Positions 39,285-49,960 of a DNA stretch of 64,000 nucleotides are shown piece after piece (within the stretch, counting starts at the first letter, position 1; the number at the start of each line of letters is the position of its first letter). This DNA is from Sycon ciliatum (Eukaryota; Porifera; Calcarea; Leucosolenida; Sycettidae). A model generated the notes under the pieces. That model searched no databases. It had not been told where the DNA came from and saw nothing but the letters and a program-made list of their open reading frames with translations. Where the stretch lies: the NCBI RefSeq assembly GCF_964019385.1, contig NC_088647.1, positions 4,590,298-4,654,297 of the forward strand, in the 5' to 3' direction. The position numbers and the translations under genes are program-made.

Positions 39285-40865
39285 GGTGATGTCAACGCAA
39301 ACAAGCGTATAATAATACTAATAATCGGTCTGTTTAGCGACGGATCTGAAGCCAGACCATTTGCGTGGTCAGCTGTTGTCGTTGCAGGCCATTCGCTTCT
39401 GCAGCGCCCATTTAGAACATCTTCTGCCATTGACAACAACGAGTTCCTTCGCCAGCGCCTAACCTTTTGGAAATCAGGCAAATCGACGGCTTTGCTCGGT
39501 GAACCACGGTGTATCCAAGCCCATTTCCCCTCAGTCACACACAAGCGTACTCAATCTCGGGCGGAGGTGGACGGAGTTGAGTTTGCTAAGATGGTGTGTG
39601 GCGAAAGAATTGGTACAGCCACCCATAATCTAGAAGACAATGATGGTGGGTGCGTTCTTCCTTTGGACCAGGAGATCAACGGGAGGTCGGTTCTCGATGT
39701 ACTGAGGGAGAAGAACCAGGATCCTGTCGACCGTGATGAGAGTATTCTGTTGGATGACGAGCTGCTAGTTCGTACAGACGGTGTGCGATATTTTGGAGGA
39801 GCCGTCGGTACTCAAGAATTATGTGACAATATTGTTCATGAGCGTGTGGTGAATTGGGCTGGCCTCATTCAACGCCTGTCCACAGTTGCCATGACGCAGC
39901 CCCCAGGCTGCTTATCACCTGTTCGTTTCATCCCTTCAGTCAAGGTGGACCTTCCTCCAGCGAGTCATTGCGGCCGACCCTCAATTGCTTGGGCCCCTGG
40001 AGGCTGTTATTGTCCAGAGTCTTCTCCCCGCTTTGACGGGTCACACGTTGCCTGTTGAGGGTTATCTTAGGAAATTGTTGTCCCTGCCCGTGAAGTTGGG
40101 TGGTTTGGCAGTCGGCATTTCTGGTCAGTGAGCGGAGGCAGAGCATCAGCTGTGCCGTGTGTAGACTGAGCCGATGGTCCAGTCTGTGCTATCTCGCGTC
40201 CCTGGTCCTACCTCTGCAGTCATCGCATCCTGTAGGACTCTTACTTCTGTGGCACGCATGGAGCGTCGTGCCCAGCAGCAATCAGTTCTGGCCAGTACCA
40301 AGCCCTCTCTGCCAGACCAGTAGCGGCTTCTGGTCGAGGTTGCCGGCGATGGTGGCGTATCTACCTGGCTGGGTACACTGCACACGGTTTTAACCCCAAG
40401 CAGTATATTCAACAAGAATGACTTTCGTGATGCTTTGTGCCTGCGCTATGGTTTGGCTCTGGATAGTGTACCTTCATTGTGCGTCTGTGGCCGTGATATG
40501 ACAACCCATCATGCAGTTACGTGCCCCAGCGGAGGTTAACCTACTCAGCGCCATACTCAGTTGCGGGATTTCTTTGCTGACACGCTGGCGAAAGTGGTGT
40601 GCTACGAGGAGGTTGAGCCCCCACTAACTCCATTGCAGATCGAGGCCGAGTCAGGCAACACAACCGATGGCGCTCGTGTGGATGTCTGAGCTTGTGGCTT
40701 TTGGCCGTGGCAGCAAAAAGCCTTTTTTTGATGTTCGAGTGACTCACCCAAGACCATCTTTGTTGTCGCGATCACAAGTAAAGAGCCAGTTGGCTGACCT
40801 TGAGCGTCAGAATAAGCGCCAGTACGCCAAAAGGATAAATAATGTTGATCGTGCATGCTGGTGGT
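39285..40865 (+). pseudogene. Decayed non-LTR-type reverse transcriptase, C-terminal half
   Basis: The plus-strand coding trace changes frame several times. Landmarks: DGVRYFGGAVGTQ and an MTQPP segment (to about 39930); then in another frame FLQRVIAADPQLLGPLEAV and LPVKLGGLAVGI, ended by TGA near 40130; then CVCGRDMTTHHAVTCPSGG (a C-x-C...H...C zinc-like motif, 40470-40540); then KKPFFDVRVTHPRP (40715-40755). A C-terminal zinc-like motif followed by FFDVRVTHP is a pattern I recall from RT proteins common in marine invertebrate genomes; I cannot name the clade with confidence. At least three frame breaks show it is dead. Confidence 0.65.
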
Positions 40866-41805
40866 GAGGCTCATAGCTCCGTCATGGAGTGCCGGGCCCG
40901 TGCTCATCTTTTGGCCTGACTGTGATCATCAATGTTCTTTTCACGTGGACTGACTTTATTTATTACTTCACTATTCAAACAAGATCCATTCTTGTTGTTC
41001 TTAATTTATTGTTTGTTGAATGTTTCCCTTTGATTTGCTGTGGACACGTGCTGACTATGTTTTATCCATGTTTCAGTGGGGTTTCTTTGATCGCTTTTTA
41101 GTGGTTTATATATTTCATACTTTTCAGTGTGTGAGACTTCACTCACTCCTTTTTCTCTTTTTTCCTTCTTTTTCTTTGTAGGGAATTGGGCGTTTCTTCC
41201 ATACATATCTTCATGTGTTGTTGCTTTATGCTTTCTTTTTGATGGTTGCTATTGCTAATTTGGATTGGAACAAAAACGATTCGCCCATAGCAGACATAAC
41301 ATCAGACTTCTGTCCTCCCAGGGCTAGTTTAGCCACCTGATTGTTGTACCACTGGGGCTGAATGGTAAATCAGGTGCTTTACTACACGTCGCTGACGGAT
41401 GTCATTTACTAAAAGCACTGCATTTATACAGAATAAAACATTCTGGGCTACAAGCCTTACCAAGCAGTGGCTGCTGCGCAAAGCGCTGGGGTGATGTCCA
41501 GAGCTTCCGACTTTGGCAGCATTGCTGCATGGGACGAAGGCTACGCCACATGATAATATCCAACTAAATTCACTTCAACAGCTTCTGGTTCAGGGAAGAA
41601 TAGGACTTTATTATAGGTGAATGCTCCTCAACAATAATCAGAATTGTTTTCTCAGCGGAAAGTTTTGATTGACCAACGTTGCAACGCGACTGTACTACAC
41701 ACCAGGGAGTAGTAAAATAATGTATTTTACTACTCCCTGCTACACACTGACTACCTGACACAGTACAAAGTCGACTCGAACTGATCATGATTATTGATTG
41801 TGCAT

Positions 41806-41833
41806 GTACGTAGATCTACGTAGATCTACGTAC
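41806..41833. repeat. GTAGATCTAC palindrome cluster
   Basis: Two overlapping copies of the palindromic word TACGTAGATCTACGTA within 28 bases. Related words occur at about 16422, 21932-21950, 21983 and 49882. Confidence 0.8.
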
Positions 41834-41894
41834 ATGTATGAGCGATGACACATTTTCAGCAACGACGTGATTTTTCGTGAAATCGAAAAGCAAG

Positions 41895-41902
41895 TGACGT
41901 AA
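41895..41902 (+). promoter_or_regulatory. CRE-like site upstream of RBM39
   Basis: TGACGTAA, a common variant of the ATF/CREB site, about 400 bases upstream of the RBM39 start codon. No TATA box is evident nearby. If the missing NFS1 exon lies just to the left, this could serve a divergent promoter. Confidence 0.3.
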
Positions 41903-41917
41903 TCATACACCACCTCC

Positions 41918-42190
41918 ATGAATGGAACCATGTCTATGATCCAGCTCCTTGCACTGAGTCTGTTAGTGTTGGCGGAGTGTTGCAGCTTGCATATGCATGC
42001 GGAGCCTGATCACTGTGAATGTGTGATCAGTGATCACTATCTAGCGCCATCTTGCTTGGTGTTGAACGCGACGTCGATGCGTTGCACAGCTTGGGCCTTG
42101 GCTCGCCAACGCACAACACGCAACGACAGTCAGTTTGCAACAGTTCTTGCATCTCTTCATCTAGCTCGCCGTGCAAGTGTTTGTTGTTGA
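41918..42190 (+). CDS. Candidate small secreted cysteine-rich peptide or upstream ORF
   Basis: Ninety-codon ATG frame immediately upstream of RBM39 on the same strand. Residues 7-20 are hydrophobic (MIQLLALSLLVLAECC) and look like a signal peptide. The rest holds several cysteines, including CEC and a terminal CC, eight in all. There is no recognised family. It could equally be an upstream reading frame in a long RBM39 5' leader or a chance frame in a GC-balanced promoter. Confidence 0.22.
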   Translation: MNGTMSMIQLLALSLLVLAECCSLHMHAEPDHCECVISDHYLAPSCLVLNATSMRCTAWALARQRTTRNDSQFATVLASLHLARRASVCC

Positions 42191-42302
42191 GGATTGTCGA
42201 CCGCGTGTCTCGATACTCTGTCCTGGATCATTCGTAGAGAGCTCTTGACTATCTTGTGAGGCGAATTCTTTCCATACGTCTTTGTCTAGTTCAAGTGCAG
42301 CC

Positions 42303-45300
42303 ATGTCGGCGGACGACCCTTTTGATGTGGAGGAACTTTTGGAAGCTCCTTACAAAAAGCAGGTAAGACAACAATCTCCCCTTGTTCAACAGTTGTGCAC
42401 GCGTTACGGAACTAAGCGGGGGTTTGTTTTGTACAAGTGCAAACCGAATAATCATTCCCTGTTGAGTTGTAGTGTGGAAGACATACCGGTATTATGTTTG
42501 CTTGAGATGGCACGGCAAGATCAAGCACAGTTCACGGATTTTTTTGCCTTTCTTGTTTTTGATTTTGCACCAAAATACTTTTGCGAGGAGATGGTGTTAC
42601 CGTACGGGTAGTTAGGAGGACACACTTGGCATGGCTTGACCCATGGGTTTCGTGATGAATTATGATGAATTATGATGAATGATGATTGCTGTTGTCATTT
42701 TGAGATCGTTTTGTTGCTGTCGAATGTTACACTGAAGTTTGTTCAACTATTAAATCCTGACTTGGTCAAAATTTCATTTTCCGTTGTAGACTTCATTGAT
42801 ACCTTCCATCAGCTCTAAGAGAAGCGGCCAAGGTGAACTGGGTCTGATCTCGTGGCACTGACAGTCACGTGGTATCTTGCTGCATGTATTGCTAGTTTGC
42901 TTTATGAAGCTTTTGTAGAGGTGTAGGTGGACTTGTGTGTTCTGACGAAGCAATTCTCTTTTTTGCACATGATCAGCCCACGAAGACATGTAGATCCTGA
43001 CATGGTTCATTCGTCATTCATTCATTGTTTCGCCATAGTGTTCCTAACTGCTGCATGCCGGACTCACACCCCTGACCTCTCTTGCAATGTTGTCCTAGTT
43101 GAAGCACATAAGATAGGAGCCTCCTTCTCAGCTAGCTTTCCCCCAGTTCACTTGTTTGTGGGACATTTCAGACTGAGAATCAATTTTTTGCAAAGAGCAC
43201 TGTCGATGTGTCTATTGAAATGGCGCAACTCATCAGTTTGGCGTTTGGGTGGCCTCAGGGTTCGTCAACACCTTGGACTCATCCCGGTGATGGCAAGATC
43301 TGGACGTTGCAAGTGCAAGCATCATGGCGAAGGACGGCATCCGGCGTATTATCTTCTTTGTTCTTGCTTTAGATTCGGACAGCTCGACCCTCGCAACTTG
43401 CCGCCGTCATTCGACCTGGTGTGCATGTTTTGCTTGTGCTTGCGTGAATGTGGCGTGTGTGTGTATGTTGATTTACTACTGAGGCTAATCTGGTATACCC
43501 CTGTGCATTCTCTGTATAGGACAACGGTGCCAATCGTTCAGGCTCGGGCACTGATGAGGAGGAGTATAGCCGCTCGCGCAGTCACAAAAAGAAGTAAGTG
43601 TTGCCAGTGTTTACTCATTGTCAGTACATTGTATTATCAAAAAAAAAGAAGCTCCAAAGGTAGCCTGGAGACTTCGTAATTGGTTCTCACTGCTCGTATT
43701 TGATATGGCGGATGTGTCTTAATTTACCATACGTGCACACTCTATAGAGAGAAATGGTTTTGTGTTGTCTTCTGTTGGCTGCAGACACCGTCATAGACAC
43801 AGTGACGATGAGGGATCTGACCGAGAGGCAAGGTAAGAGCAATCTACTTTTACGTATTTTGATCTCTCCAAGAACCCGAGATGTGACAGTTCCGATAATT
43901 TGAACATGCCTGTCCCATCGATTGGGTTGATGCTTGTATGCACAGACAACAAAGCTGTATACATGAATATACCATTGCACTTGATCTGTGCCTAGAAATA
44001 TTCTAAAAAATAAATATTTTTTAGTCTTGCCCGAACCTCTTGAACCTTTCTGGTACAAGTACAGTACTTGCCTGCCCCCCGGTTATACGTATTGTTTGTA
44101 GGACAACGTTGGCGATGGAGTTCTAATGTAGTCAACTCCCTCTAACTTGTAATTAATAGTTTTCTTCATTCTTTTCTTGTTCACAGCAAGAAGAGAGATC
44201 GAGAGCGACGTCGCAGTCGCAGCCGTGATCGACATGAGTCACGCGGATCTCATCGAGATAGCCACCGCGAAAGACAAGATCGCGACCGAGATAGCCATCG
44301 AGATCGTGACGAGGACCGGTACAGAGAGAGAGACTACCGTGATCGAGGTAGCCGCAGCAGAGGCAATGACCGTTACAGAGACCGCGGCAGTGGCCGTGAC
44401 CGCCATGATGACAGGCATCGTGATCAGTAAGTTTTAAGTTTAATGTGTATGTATTTGGGGCTAGACAGGTACTGTGTAACCCGTTATTATCAGTGTGATT
44501 TTATCTTTGCTAGAGAACCCAGACACCTAATTTTAAATTACACCTGAAAGGCGCTATAGCTAGCAGTGTAGGGAGATGTTGATCACCTTGTTCTAATTTA
44601 CACTTTAAACCCACAGGGCCTTGAATACCAAAATCCGAGGGCACCTGCCGTTGGGTGGCGTACGGTAGGGCTTTTACTATCTCATCCCGCTACAAACCCA
44701 ACTATACCCCTCTGTGGCACTCCATGTATTCTGTGTGTAGTATCTACATCCAGGGGTTGGTCTTTTCAACTTTCTCTCTTCACCTTATAACAGATGTGTG
44801 TGCGTGTTGATTTATTCTGGACTTTGCCTATCTTGTTATTGCCCTTATTTTCTCAGTGATGATGACAAGAAGCGCGAGCGCACGAAACGCCGTGAGTTCC
44901 TCAAGGATGCTGAAAAGCTGACCCCCGAGGAACGTGACATTCGCACGGTGTTCTGCATGCAGCTAGCTAAGGGTATTCGCGAGGAGGACCTAGAGGATTT
45001 CTTTTCCCCAGCTGGTACTGTGGTCGATGTTCGGCTTATCTCAGATAGGAACTCGCGTCGTTCAAAGGGCATTGCCTACGTAGAGTTCAAGACACCGGAC
45101 TCTCTTCCAAAGGTGAGTGGTGATTATTCTGAAGTGGTATTTCCCTTGCAATCACCGCCGTCACTGTGTTTTACTAGGCAGTTACTGTCAACCAGTACAC
45201 GCATCTAGGTTTGAATTGCCAGACTTGCTCGATTTGGGTTAATGATTGCCCGCATCCCATGCATAACTTGTGTCTGGGTACTACTGCTTCACTCTGCGTT

Positions 45301-47684
45301 AAATGATCTTTTACTTTTGCTTTGCAACAGGCTATTAGCATGACCGGTCAACGAGTCAAGGCTGTCCCGATTATTGTCCAGGCCACCCAATCGGAAAAGA
45401 ACAGGTGAGAACATGGCGATATAGCAATGCAGTTGCCGTCCTATTTCATTCTTCACCAGAACGTTCTGTTTATGTTCTTGCTTTTATTACAAACCGAAGA
45501 CTAGCATTGCTGCTTTGGGCAGAATCCCCGCGCCTCATTGCTGTCTTTGTTTTCTTGCTGCCCACTCACTAACTCCACTGTACTTCTGCCCTCTCCATCA
45601 GACTGGCAGCAGCTGCGCAGACACTCCAGAAACCGCCTGGTGTCACTCGTCTCTATGTCGGCAATCTGCATCAAAACATCAATGATGAAATGCTCTCTGC
45701 AGTCTTTCAGCCGTTCGGACAGGTGAGATGCCATGTTGATCTTCTCGCTGGTGTTGTACTGCTTCGTGTATGAACGATGACAAATGTTCCTTCCTTGAAG
45801 AGTATCTTGCTATCTTGGGTTGAAATGGGCATACTGTGTTTGTGTGCTTTACTTATTACAGGTGGAGGGTTGCAAGGTACAGAATGATGATGACGGACAG
45901 TCGAGAGGATATGCCTTCGTCACGGTACGCTCCTATTTACTGTTGTGTTGTTGTGTTTGTTTGGCTTTTCTAGCTTCTGGAGTTATCCTTTTCGTCCTCC
46001 TTGTGTTTTGCTGGCTGGATACAATTTTGTCACCAATTGCTCCTGGTTGCTGTTTTTTGGCTTTCGGGCTGCTGGAGATATCTGTTTCATTTCCTATCCT
46101 TGTGTTTTACCACTGCATGCCTTTTCCTCATTTGTCTGCCAATATGACTTTGTGTTATACAGTTCAAGAGTGTCGAAAGTGCGAAACAAGCCATGGATCA
46201 GCTCAACGGTTTTGAACTGGTTGGTCGTCCTATCAAAGTCACCTATGGTGCAGAGGATCCGACTCAAGTCAGCACTCCTGTTGTATCAGAGAGCACGTCA
46301 TTGGATGTCTCTCGTGCGGCTCTCATGGCCAAGTATGCTGCTAACCCAAGCGCTGCAGCAGCAATGCTGCCCACCCCAACTCCGTCACCTCTCCTCCCCA
46401 ATCCGCTTTCATCAATGCCCGGTCTTGGAGCTCCGGCGGCTCTGGGTGCATCGGCAGGTCTTGGAACGTTCAGTCTGCAAGGCCTGGGTGGTTTGGGAGG
46501 TCTGGCTGGTGCTGCTGGATTGACGTCTGGTCTTCAAGCGACTATGCCGGCAGTCGCAGCTGCGCCCACAGCGCCAGCACCGTGCTTCAACTTGCAGAAT
46601 ATGTTTGATCCGGCGAAGTAAGTTGTTTTCACGGTATCCTTTCTTCTTTACTGAGCTTGTGCTTGAAGTACCCAAGATCTTCTTGATGTGGAGCTGTGCT
46701 GTGTTTGTGCCCAATTGCAGCGTTGCACTTCTGCTGCAGCATGTATGTCTGTTATTTTGAAATGCGGTCTCTTGCTCTGACTTGATCTTTTCAGGGAGAT
46801 TGATGATGGTTGGCAACAAGAGATCAAGGATGATGTCTTGGAGGAAGCAACAAAGTTTGGCGATGTTATTCATATTCATGTTGATGACAAATCTCCGGTG
46901 AGTTTCGGTGTGGCCTATGGTTATGTATTAGAACTTCTATTTTCTATGTAAAAGTTTCTTCACAATTCCTCAAGTATCGCCGAAGTTGCACGAACATCTT
47001 CTTCACAGAAGTTTCTTTCCTTATAAATAAGGTTCAACTTACTTGTCTGTGCCTTGAATTTTTGGTCGAGCTTTTGACCTCTTGCTTGGATAATTATTGT
47101 CTTCCCTCTTATTTCCTTCTCTGTGTTATGTGTTCGCAGCAAGGCTTGGTATATGTGAAGTGCCGTGACGGACAAGTCTCTGCCAATGCCATGAAGAGTC
47201 TTCATGGTCGATTCTTTGCTGGTAAGGATTCTGTGCAACTGTTCACGTTGATGCCATTCCGTTCTGGGCATGAGATTCCAAGGTGTTCTTTATCATATTC
47301 CATAGTGTTGTGGATATAATTATAGGGAAAAACGGTTTCAGAGCAGACTCGCTGTCTTCCCATTCACTCTGCAAAACTCGAACTCATTTCTCAATCAATT
47401 TTTACAATGTTTCGGCAAAATTGCCCTCATCAGGTATGCAAACAAGTCTGTTCTGAAACCTTTTTTCCTATGAATGAAGCTGCAGGAAGCCTCACCACTG
47501 CTACTAAGGATATAATTATGTTGCTGTAACCTGCATGTATCTTATGTTATTCATGTTTCTTTTGCATGTGCCTTCATGTACTGCAGGAAAGCAAATTATT
47601 GCTACTCCTGTTCCCGAATTCCAGTATCACGCCTTGTTCCCTGCCGCCCTTGGTGCGTTCACGCCGATCAAGTCAAGTCGGTAG
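42303..47684 (+). CDS. RBM39: RNA-binding splicing factor RBM39 (CAPERalpha), complete
   Basis: Twelve exons: 42303-42362, 43520-43593, 43785-43832, 44187-44426, 44857-45112, 45331-45404, 45602-45722, 45862-45924, 46163-46617, 46795-46897, 47140-47221, 47587-47684. They join in phase to 557 codons plus TAG (human protein about 530). The start gives MSADDPFDVEELLEAPYKK, matching the conserved EAMLEAPYKK N-terminus. Then come an Arg/Ser/Asp-rich tract, RRM1, RRM2, an Ala/Gly/Leu linker and a UHM-type RRM3. The family binds U2AF65/SF3B1 and acts in 3' splice-site recognition and transcription coactivation in nuclear speckles. In exon 44187-44426 the longest open frame is not the true one; the RS-rich frame is fixed by splice phase. 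The terminal exon ends PIKSSR. I see no defect. Confidence 0.96.
44187..44426 (+). CDS. RBM39: RBM39 RS/RD-rich exon
   Basis: Phase-2 exon encoding SKKRDRERRRSRSRDRHESR and many further RD, RE and RS dipeptides. This is the speckle-targeting RS-like domain of the family. It is the largest exon of the N-terminal half and compositionally biased. Confidence 0.9.
44857..45404 (+). CDS. RBM39: RBM39 RRM1 (two exons)
   Basis: Exons 44857-45112 and 45331-45404. LTPEERD is followed by RNP2 (RTVFCMQL), then DRNSRRSKGIAYVEF with RNP1 and PIIVQATQSEKNR. These words are nearly identical to vertebrate RBM39. Confidence 0.95.
45602..46617 (+). CDS. RBM39: RBM39 RRM2 and linker (three exons)
   Basis: Exons 45602-45722, 45862-45924 and 46163-46617. 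RNP2 is LYVGNLH, RNP1 is SRGYAFVTF, and the fold ends with LNGFELVGRPIKVTY. Vertebrate RRM2 is the part recruited by aryl-sulfonamide degraders to DCAF15. The following linker is rich in Ala, Pro, Gly and Leu and leads to CFNLQNMFDP, the conserved start of the UHM region. Confidence 0.93.
46795..47684 (+). CDS. RBM39: RBM39 UHM-type RRM3 (three exons)
   Basis: Exons 46795-46897, 47140-47221 and 47587-47684. DDGWQQEIKDDVLEEATKFG and VIHIHVDDKSP, then GLVYVKC and MKSLHGRFFAGKQI, are the U2AF-homology-motif signature that binds UHM-ligand motifs. The last intron carries a small transposon. Confidence 0.93.
47324..47507. mobile_element. Small inverted-repeat element in the last RBM39 intron
   Basis: GGTTTCAGAGCAGACTCG (about 47334) is mirrored by CAAGTCTGTTCTGAAACC (about 47443-47460), and the word TTTCGGCAAAATTGCCCTCA lies inside. 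The 12-bp word GGATATAATTAT stands on both sides (47312-47323 and 47508-47519) as a probable target duplication. A 12-bp duplication suits a retroposon more than a DNA transposon. Confidence 0.6.
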
Positions 47685-48443
47685 CGTCTGCCTCCAGGCT
47701 ATACTGTTTCTCTTCAGCTGTGTTATGCTGTACATATGCTCCGCTACCTGCTGGCTGTTTTGTACTTTTTAGCGATGTGTTCCGTTGACCTGTATGCTGC
47801 ATCGTTTTCGAATGTCATCTTTATGCCATCATTCTCATGAAATCCACCTTTCTGTACATCCAAACTCCCCTTTGTTTTAATCTTAAATTGTCATACTTAC
47901 CGACGCATGTAGTCGTGTGCCTCATATATCCAAGCCCCTTTTCATGAAATTTAGCTTTTGTTGGCTTTCTTTGGGCCTGCTCTCTCCCCCTCTTCTCGTT
48001 AAAGCACCTTTGCGTTGATAATGTCTCGTCTTCCAGGTATTTCAAGTATTCGTATGAAATATTAGTGTTCAGTGATTAATATACAGTTCTATTCCCAATT
48101 AGGCTTGCATGTGTACATGTATGTCACATCAGACACTTCTCAGGATCTGCCTTTGGCTTCTTTTGTACTTTCTGCATAGAAGCACCAAATTCTTTCCTTT
48201 GGTTTGATTGGCTTGGCCATACGTCATCATGGCATTCAGAGTCGTAGAATAGTTTACAACTCCCTGGTGGCATTCTGATGCCCCAGCTCTCATGCATGTC
48301 TAGCCTAAGTGTTCCTCACGTTTCTTGCGGACACCGGTACAGTCAGTCACGTTGGTTGATCTGGACTTGGTGATTGTAGGCCTGAGACAAGCCACACAGT
48401 TTCATGTTTGTTTGTTTACTTCAACTTGGAGTCTTGAAGCTAT

Positions 48444-48449
48444 AATAAA
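48444..48449 (+). terminator. Candidate RBM39 polyadenylation signal
   Basis: AATAAA about 760 bases after the stop codon, the first I can see downstream. Confidence 0.4.
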
Positions 48450-49215
48450 TACACTGTATTTGACGACTCCTTGCTACTACGACACGACCTGCTGCAATGT
48501 TGCGATGTTCAATGTCGAACGGCGCGGGTCATAACTTGATAAGCCTCGATTCCTGATGGGTTGACTTTTGGGCCTATATCTTATATCAGGAGTACATGGT
48601 TTTCATGTACTCTTGCTTATATCAAGAGTGCTTATATAGTATAATTATTATAATGTAATCATTTCTTGTTTTTCGGGTCCTGGCTTGAATGAAGCGGAAT
48701 TTACTGTACCAGCTTTTCATGAAGACCAAAAAAAGTAGCCCAGCCATTCTAATAATAACCACAAGAAACAATAATAACAGTTCGACTTTTCGTCTGTGAC
48801 GCTCCTGGACCATCCCTAAAAACAGGAAGTACAGTAACATGAAATCTGTAAATAAATAATATCTTGCTAAATTTCAACTCAAGTCGTGTTACCAAGAGTA
48901 CATGGGGTTATGTACTCATGGTGTTACTGTTAGCCATTCTGTGAGTTATCATGGGAAGCAAACTAGTTACTTGCTATTAAAAAAGAAAAAAAGTACGATT
49001 CGGCTTCCGGTATTTGTAATGCACACAGCATGCATATGCCGGCAGCTGCGCAGTACATAATCACTGGCGGTGCACAAAAACACTGCAACATACCGAAAAT
49101 CAGAAGTAATAGTTGCATGCAGTTCGCAAAATAAACGGACCCATCGCATATGGCCGGCCAGCCCAACTGGTTGGCAGCTCTGCTCGAAGATTCGGAAGAA
49201 GAAAAGGTCATGGTA

Positions 49216-49857
49216 GAGGGGACGGTTTCAAATAGGACACCGGTTGCAAACCGGAACGGACTCAATATTCACTTTCTCTCTTGGTATTTTGATTAGAAAA
49301 CATATGTCACAGTGAGACTACTATGTGTTATACTCCGAGCCAAAATTTCATGGCTCTGCGATGACCAGAAGCGCCATATCAAGCAGGTGAGTTTTTGACG
49401 TGTTGCTTCGCACTGCGACTTGAGTTTTACGACTTTCGAAAAATCAACTTCTTGTCGCAGGTAAACAGCGGCTCGCCTCTCGCCAATAAAGCACCGCATA
49501 CCAATCAAAACTAATGGAAGCACACACAAGGCTTATTGTTACTCTGTACTGGCCGTCGTGGAGCGATAGCAATTACCTAATTTCAGACCCAGAGTGAATT
49601 TGACGTGCACTCTAAAACGTGTCCGGTTTGGAGCCACCTCTGATTTGAACTTTTTTGAAGCGAAAAATTGGGCAACTTGGAGGCAATGGGTCAACACAAA
49701 GGAGTGGCTCAGTTCGATTGACTCTGGCCCCAGAGCAAACTTCAACATGCCAGTTTCCTTCCACAAACATATTTCGAGTGAAAAATCAACGCTGATGATC
49801 TGTTTGGGTCTATACAAATTTGGCTGTCAAAACGTCCCGGTATCGAGCCGTCTCCTC
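49216..49857. mobile_element. TA-flanked MITE, 642 bp, copy 2
   Basis: Same ends (GAGGGGACGG and CCGTCTCCTC), same TA flanks and same length as 17512-18153. By eye about 98% identical, with no net insertion or deletion. Confidence 0.85.
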
Positions 49858-49960
49858 TACTACACAAAGTCATGTAGCAGTGTAGATCTACCGGTAGGTG
49901 GACGCACACACCAGCTTGACAGTTGTGCTGGTGCATGATCACGGAATAATAATAGTCTTT

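Larger units (their letters stand above)
36129..42302. other. Region between NFS1 exon 36058-36128 and RBM39
   Basis: Contains the nested fold-back elements (36177-37814), an RT relic (39285-40865), palindromic GTAGATCTAC words and the RBM39 promoter. The NFS1 presequence exon should lie somewhere here on the minus strand, but I found no convincing ATG with a phase-1 donor. Between 37815 and 39284 I see only short CATGTAC palindromes and no gene. Confidence 0.5.

Noticed and set aside
36129..42302. ROMO1 between NFS1 and RBM39, as in human
   Set aside because: I looked for the small glycine-rich transmembrane protein and found no frame resembling it on either strand.
42927..43679. Open frame of 250 codons across RBM39 intron 1 and exon 2
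   Set aside because: It overlaps RBM39 exon 2 in a different frame, runs through the splice sites and shows no domain or repeat-protein signature; the RBM39 exon is fixed by phase and homology.
44177..44437. Long frame across RBM39 exon 4 giving an Ala/Thr/Val-rich peptide
   Set aside because: This is the shifted frame of an RS/RD-rich exon. Splice phase from both neighbours demands the Arg/Ser/Asp frame.
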